From assembly GCA_037129555.1 (NCBI GenBank), contig JBAXUS010000008.1, forward strand, positions 1 to 64,000: DNA of 64,000 nt, in the 5' to 3' direction. This DNA is from JANXLS01 sp037129555 (GTDB taxonomy: Bacteria > Planctomycetota > SZUA-567 > H5-PLA8). This document shows, piece by piece, positions 59,537 to 64,000 of this stretch. Positions within the stretch are counted from its first letter, which is position 1, and each line of letters begins with the position of its first letter. The position numbers were made by a program, and so were the translations under genes. Below the pieces are notes generated by a model. The model saw only the letters and a program-made list of their open reading frames with translations, ran no database searches and was not told the DNA's origin.

Positions 59537-62500
59537 ATGAAGCCGTTCAATCGTTATCTCGTCATTATGCCGTTATTGATGATGAGTGTACTCAGCTCAC
59601 ATGCCGCCCAGCCATCCGTTTGGAATTCGCGCGGAGTTGGTGGCGGCGGCGCGCTCTTCGGTGCGAGCCTCAGTCCGTTCGATCCGAACGCAATCTGGAT
59701 TGCGTCCGACATGAGCGACATGTTTACGACTGTGAATCTGGGGCAATCGTGGACCACTGTCCCGCACCAACAGCTACAGGTTTTTCGCAACAGTGTCGTA
59801 CAATTTACCAATGACCCCAACATCCTCTACGTGTTAAGCAACGGAGGCGGGGCCTACTACCCCAAGAAGAGCTTCGACGGCGGAAAGACATGGCAGCGAT
59901 TGACCACTGATCCGACCAACAACGGTGCGTACAATCTCTACGCGGACCCTGCGAGCACGGTCAACATTCTCATCAGCGCTCAGACGCAGCTTTACTTTTC
60001 AAGCGACGGCGGCACGACATTCCACTCCGTCTTCACCGACACAACCGGCAACGGGTTGTTCTGCGCGGGTGCCTACTTCGACGGTCAGAACATTTATGTT
60101 GGCACCAACAACGGCCTGCTGGTATCGAATAACGGCGGTTCGACGTTCGGGCTTTCGGCAATTAGCGGCATCGCGGCGGGTGAGGGCATCTTCTCCTTCG
60201 CGGGCGCGAAACAGAACGGTACGGCTAGGTTCTTCTGTGTGACGTACGCACTGGCCGGACTGAAGCCGGCGTTTTATCCCACAGCCCAAGCGCATAAAAA
60301 CTTTTACACGGTCGATGCTGGGCAGACGACTTGGACGGTCGTTGGAACAGGGATTCCGACGGGTGACAAATTGGCGTATGTGTCCATGGCATTGAATGAC
60401 ATTTCGACAGCATATGTGTCGGGCATGAAATCAAGCGGCAATGTTTTGGGATCGAATTACCGGCAGGTTTATAAGACGACCGACGGTGGCGCAAATTGGG
60501 CGGCGGTATTTCTTGGTGTCAACAATCAGAACATTGGAACCGGCTGGGGCGGACATCAAGGCGAAAACGGCTGGGGCTGGTTTAATCACGCGACGGCCTT
60601 TGCCGTGTCGCCGACGGATAAAAACAAAGTGGTCATCAACGACCTCGGCTGGACGCACATAACCACCGATGGTGCCGCCACGTGGAAGCAAATTTATACC
60701 GACGTGACGCATCCGATGAACACGACGGCGATCAAAGGCAGCACGTATCACGGCGTGGGCATAGAACCAACCGTTTGTAATTCAATGGTCTTCTGTGATG
60801 CGCAGAACCTCTTTATCACCTTTTGCGACATCATGGGAAATGTCAGTGGCGACGGCGGTCAATCGTTCAGCTTTTATTCGTCGATTGCGATCAATAGCTC
60901 CTACGATTTAGGCGAAGTCGTGCTGCATCCTAGCGGCACGTTGTATGCCAGCTACTCTTCCACACCTGATCCGACCTACAACGTTCTCAACATCTCCGAC
61001 GCGCAGATCGACGCTGGCTCCGGAGGAATTTTGACATCAATCGACAAAGGAAAGAATTGGACTATTCTGCATAGTTTCGGACTGCCGGTCTATTTTGTCG
61101 CACTTGATCCGAACAATCCCAATCGACTATACGCATCCGTCGCGCACAGCACACAAGGCGGAATTTATGTGTCGAATGACATCAACAACGGCACGACGGC
61201 GACGTGGACAAAACTCGCCGCTCCACCGCGCACGGAGGGCCATCCCTACCATATCGCTGTGCTTAAAGATGGGACGCTCGTTTGTACTTATTCAGCACGA
61301 CAGACCACCGGCTTCACCGCAAGTTCTGGCGTTTTCTTCAGCAGCGACAACGGACAAACCTGGATCGATCGTAGCCACAGTGGTATGTACTATTGGACAA
61401 AAGGCATTACCATCGATCCCGCCGACGCAGCCCAAAATACATGGTATGTGTGCACCACCGACAACTTCGGCAACACCCAGAACACACCTGGAGGCTTTTA
61501 CAAAACCACCGACCGCGGACAGACGTGGACCAAACTCTACAGCCACGGTTGCGGTACATGCACGGTCAGTCCTGTCAATGCCAATGATCTCTATCTGACC
61601 ACAACTGTCAATGGCCTGCAATTCTGTGGTAACCGAAACGCAGCAACACCTACATTTACACAGGATGCAAACTATCCTTTTCGCGAACCCAAACGCGTGT
61701 ATTACAATCCGTTCAATAATAGTGAAATCTGGGTCTTGAGTCACGGCAATGGCATGCGTGTTGGCACCGTGACGAAGCTCACTCAGACCATTAATTTCGC
61801 GCCGTTGCCGGACAAAACATTTGGCGATGCGCCGATCACACTGAACGCAACCGCCACATCAAATCTGCAAGTCAGCTTCAGTATTTTAAGCGGCCCAGCC
61901 ACGTTGAGCGGCAACACGCTGACGATCACAGGCGCGGGTTTCGTGACCGTTCGAGCGTCACAATCCGGCGACGCGAACTACAGCGCCGCACTCAATGTGG
62001 ATCAAAGTTTCAACGTCACATCGGCGTTGCCAAACTTGACCTGGGTCATGCCCGCGGACATCACCTACGGCACGGCACTGAGCGCCACTCAATTAAATGC
62101 CGTGGCTGGAGTGCCCGGATCTTTTGTGTACTCGCCTCCCGCTGGAACGATTCTGAATGCCGGAACGAATCAACCGTTGTCGGTCAATTTCACACCGGAC
62201 GACACCGTTCACTACGCGTCGTCCAGCGCCTCGGTCAACATCAACGTGCTTCCCAAAGCACTCATCGCAACCGCTAATAGTGGAAGCAGAATTTACAATA
62301 CTGCCAATCCAATCTTTTCGGGCACACTGACCGGCGTCGTGGCTGGAGACGGAATCACCGCATCGTTTCTAAGTTCAGCCACGCTTAATACCAACGCCGG
62401 TGTGTACGACGTCTCATCGCCCGAAGCGATCACACCGATTCTAAGCGACCCCAACACAAAACTGGCGAACTACGCCGTGACCTTGAACAAGGCCACGATG

Positions 62501-63985
62501 ACGATTTTTAAAGCTACGCCTGCCTTGTCCTGGCCCACGCCCGCCGATATTGTTTTCGGCACACCGCTGAACAACACGCAACTCAACGCGACAGCCTCTG
62601 TTCCAGGCGCGTTTTCATATACACCCGGCATTGGAAGCACGCTCAACGCGGGAGTGGGACAAGCGCTGCATGGCGTTTTTTCACCCACCGATACGGGCAA
62701 CTATATGCCGGGTTCCATCTCGGTATTGATCACCGTTCAGAAATCACCGCAAATGGTCACATTCACGCCCATTACCGACAAAGTCTTTGGGGCTTCCGCA
62801 TTTGCCCTGCAAGCCATTTCATCTGCAGGATTGCCAGTGGCCTTCTCACTCGTTTCCGGCCCCGCCACAATGAACGGCAGCATCGTCTCACTCACGGGCG
62901 GAGGCTCCGTCGTGATTCAAGCGGATCAAGCGGGAGACGCCAACTATCTCGCGGCCGCGCCGGTTCAACGCAGCTTCGCCGTGAGTGTTCAACCGCCGCA
63001 CATCACCAGCGCACTGACGGCGAGTGCAATCCGGGGCGCTCCATTTACGTACGTGATCACGGCCACCGGTTCTCCGAACATCACGTTCAATGCAAAGAAT
63101 CTGCCGGGCGGCTTGACCTTTTCGGGCAGCACAATCAGCGGTGCGCCGCTTGCAATCGGCGTGGCGAGCATCACGCTCACGTCCACGAATTCGGCCGGAA
63201 CGGATACCGTCGTCCTCCAATTGACGATCAGCCGGCCGGTCGGCGAAACAAATCACGCGCCCACATTCACGTCTCCGCCCAGCGCAGCCCCGGACCCCGT
63301 AATCGTCGGCGGCACCGTGACTTTTTCCGCTTCTGCAACCGACCTGGAAGGCGACACGCTGACATACGCATGGGACTTTGGTGATGGCATAACCGCACCC
63401 GGTTCGCAGGCGCAGCACGCTTACGTATCGCCGGGTGTATACACGGTCCAAGCGGCTATTTCCGACGGCACCCTGTCGCAGACATGGTCTATAATGGTGG
63501 CTGTCAGTGCGAAAGATGTGTCCGGCAACAACAGCTTTGTCATTCAATCGGCGACAATGAACTTCTCGTTCTCTCCGGGCATGACCAACAGAGACAAGAT
63601 CACGATCTCCGGTACGCTGCCCGTCACGCCGCAAGCGCAAGCAACAGGCACGCACGTCACGATTGGGATCGGCGCGATGAGACGTAATTTCACGCTATCG
63701 GCCAATGGGACCGGCGGAGACGTTAATAATCGGATCAAAATTTCCGGTGTTAAAAATGGAGTGTTCACCGCCTCGCCGTTGAAGTTTAATTTTACTATGC
63801 AAAAGCAGACGTTCCTCGATCAAATGTCCGAAATTGGATTTTCAAACGCCACGATAGCCAAGCCCGGAAAGTCCGTCGACGTGCCAATAGCAGTCGCAGT
63901 GGGTGATGCTGCTTATCTGAAAACAGTGACGATGTTATTTTTAGCGACCGCAGGGAAAAGCGGCTCGGCAAGTATGAAAAAATAA
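59537..63985 (+). CDS. Giant secreted Asp-box beta-propeller / Ig-like / PKD protein
   Basis: 1482 residues with a signal peptide (about 1-24). Residues about 30-745 carry about ten Asp-box (BNR) motifs such as SFDGGKTW (112), SSDGGTTF, TTDGGANW, SSDNGQTW and TTDRGQTW (about 656), as in sortilin-like or GH74-type propellers. Then several bacterial Ig/MBG-type repeats (about 755-1220; TYGTALSATQLNA and FGTPLNNTQLNA), one PKD domain (about 1235-1320, WDFGDG) and a C-terminal beta domain. It ends 15 bases before the window edge. Probably a cell-surface or released glycan-binding protein, perhaps a glycosidase; catalytic residues were not identified. Third gene of the ECF sigma operon. Confidence 0.9.
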   Translation: MKPFNRYLVIMPLLMMSVLSSHAAQPSVWNSRGVGGGGALFGASLSPFDPNAIWIASDMSDMFTTVNLGQSWTTVPHQQLQVFRNSVVQFTNDPNILYVLSNGGGAYYPKKSFDGGKTWQRLTTDPTNNGAYNLYADPASTVNILISAQTQLYFSSDGGTTFHSVFTDTTGNGLFCAGAYFDGQNIYVGTNNGLLVSNNGGSTFGLSAISGIAAGEGIFSFAGAKQNGTARFFCVTYALAGLKPAFYPTAQAHKNFYTVDAGQTTWTVVGTGIPTGDKLAYVSMALNDISTAYVSGMKSSGNVLGSNYRQVYKTTDGGANWAAVFLGVNNQNIGTGWGGHQGENGWGWFNHATAFAVSPTDKNKVVINDLGWTHITTDGAATWKQIYTDVTHPMNTTAIKGSTYHGVGIEPTVCNSMVFCDAQNLFITFCDIMGNVSGDGGQSFSFYSSIAINSSYDLGEVVLHPSGTLYASYSSTPDPTYNVLNISDAQIDAGSGGILTSIDKGKNWTILHSFGLPVYFVALDPNNPNRLYASVAHSTQGGIYVSNDINNGTTATWTKLAAPPRTEGHPYHIAVLKDGTLVCTYSARQTTGFTASSGVFFSSDNGQTWIDRSHSGMYYWTKGITIDPADAAQNTWYVCTTDNFGNTQNTPGGFYKTTDRGQTWTKLYSHGCGTCTVSPVNANDLYLTTTVNGLQFCGNRNAATPTFTQDANYPFREPKRVYYNPFNNSEIWVLSHGNGMRVGTVTKLTQTINFAPLPDKTFGDAPITLNATATSNLQVSFSILSGPATLSGNTLTITGAGFVTVRASQSGDANYSAALNVDQSFNVTSALPNLTWVMPADITYGTALSATQLNAVAGVPGSFVYSPPAGTILNAGTNQPLSVNFTPDDTVHYASSSASVNINVLPKALIATANSGSRIYNTANPIFSGTLTGVVAGDGITASFLSSATLNTNAGVYDVSSPEAITPILSDPNTKLANYAVTLNKATMTIFKATPALSWPTPADIVFGTPLNNTQLNATASVPGAFSYTPGIGSTLNAGVGQALHGVFSPTDTGNYMPGSISVLITVQKSPQMVTFTPITDKVFGASAFALQAISSAGLPVAFSLVSGPATMNGSIVSLTGGGSVVIQADQAGDANYLAAAPVQRSFAVSVQPPHITSALTASAIRGAPFTYVITATGSPNITFNAKNLPGGLTFSGSTISGAPLAIGVASITLTSTNSAGTDTVVLQLTISRPVGETNHAPTFTSPPSAAPDPVIVGGTVTFSASATDLEGDTLTYAWDFGDGITAPGSQAQHAYVSPGVYTVQAAISDGTLSQTWSIMVAVSAKDVSGNNSFVIQSATMNFSFSPGMTNRDKITISGTLPVTPQAQATGTHVTIGIGAMRRNFTLSANGTGGDVNNRIKISGVKNGVFTASPLKFNFTMQKQTFLDQMSEIGFSNATIAKPGKSVDVPIAVAVGDAAYLKTVTMLFLATAGKSGSASMKK

Positions 63986-64000
63986 CCGCTCGAATGACGA

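Overview
The window looks like one contig of a Gram-negative bacterium from, or near, the PVC superphylum (Planctomycetota/Verrucomicrobiota-like). That placement is inferred from the cox gene order, an ECF sigma factor paired with an anti-sigma/FecR-type protein that controls a giant secreted beta-propeller protein, and the split-up infC / rpmI-rplT / pheST genes. No 16S gene is present, so it is only moderately supported.

Region 1 (1-13,742) is the right end of a genomic island. An excisionase-like gene and a tyrosine integrase abut, and the integrase frame runs through, an antisense tRNA-Gly(GCC), the probable integration target. The island carries the DISARM core drmA-drmB-drmC (3744-9723), with start/stop overlaps and no DNA methyltransferase inside the window. 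Two accessory modules precede drmA: a macro-DUF4062 fusion, and an XRE/ImmA metallopeptidase with a DUF4411 PIN toxin. Each module is preceded by a truncated, diverged copy of the first codons of drmA with its own ribosome binding site. The start of drmA therefore occurs three times, which suggests stepwise cassette insertion at that point. Two unrecognised genes follow drmC.

Region 2 (13.7-29.5 kb) is chromosomal housekeeping: a Memo-family protein, a degenerate M28-like peptidase, DNA polymerase IV, a LysM protein, nadD, ppnP, der, an OmpA lipoprotein, a three-gene sugar/polysaccharide operon (flippase, glycosyltransferase, PfkB kinase) and a Tudor-like protein. Intergenic palindromic repeats of at least three families occur here and later.

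Region 3 (29.5-46 kb) is respiratory. A long minus-strand operon starts at a near-consensus promoter (39,944-39,972) and encodes a cupredoxin lipoprotein, cytochrome oxidase II and I (A2-type helix VI motif), heme A and heme O synthases, subunits III and IV, a two-gene ABC exporter, a Sco copper chaperone and a DUF420 protein. Divergent from it are a Rieske protein with a repetitive Ala/Pro-rich N-terminus and a 1361-residue octaheme cytochrome c. No cytochrome b gene is next to them.

Region 4 (46-57 kb) is translation: rpmI and rplT with attenuator-like leaders, a HicAB-like toxin-antitoxin pair, pheS, a pheT lacking the B2 tRNA-binding domain, 5-formyl-THF cyclo-ligase, a zinc phospholipase C/P1-nuclease-like exported protein, infC (possibly starting at ATC), a small membrane protein flanked by 26-bp inverted repeats, and thrS. 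Region 5 (57-64 kb) is an ECF sigma factor, its probable anti-sigma partner fused to a large exported domain, and a 1482-residue secreted beta-propeller/Ig/PKD protein.
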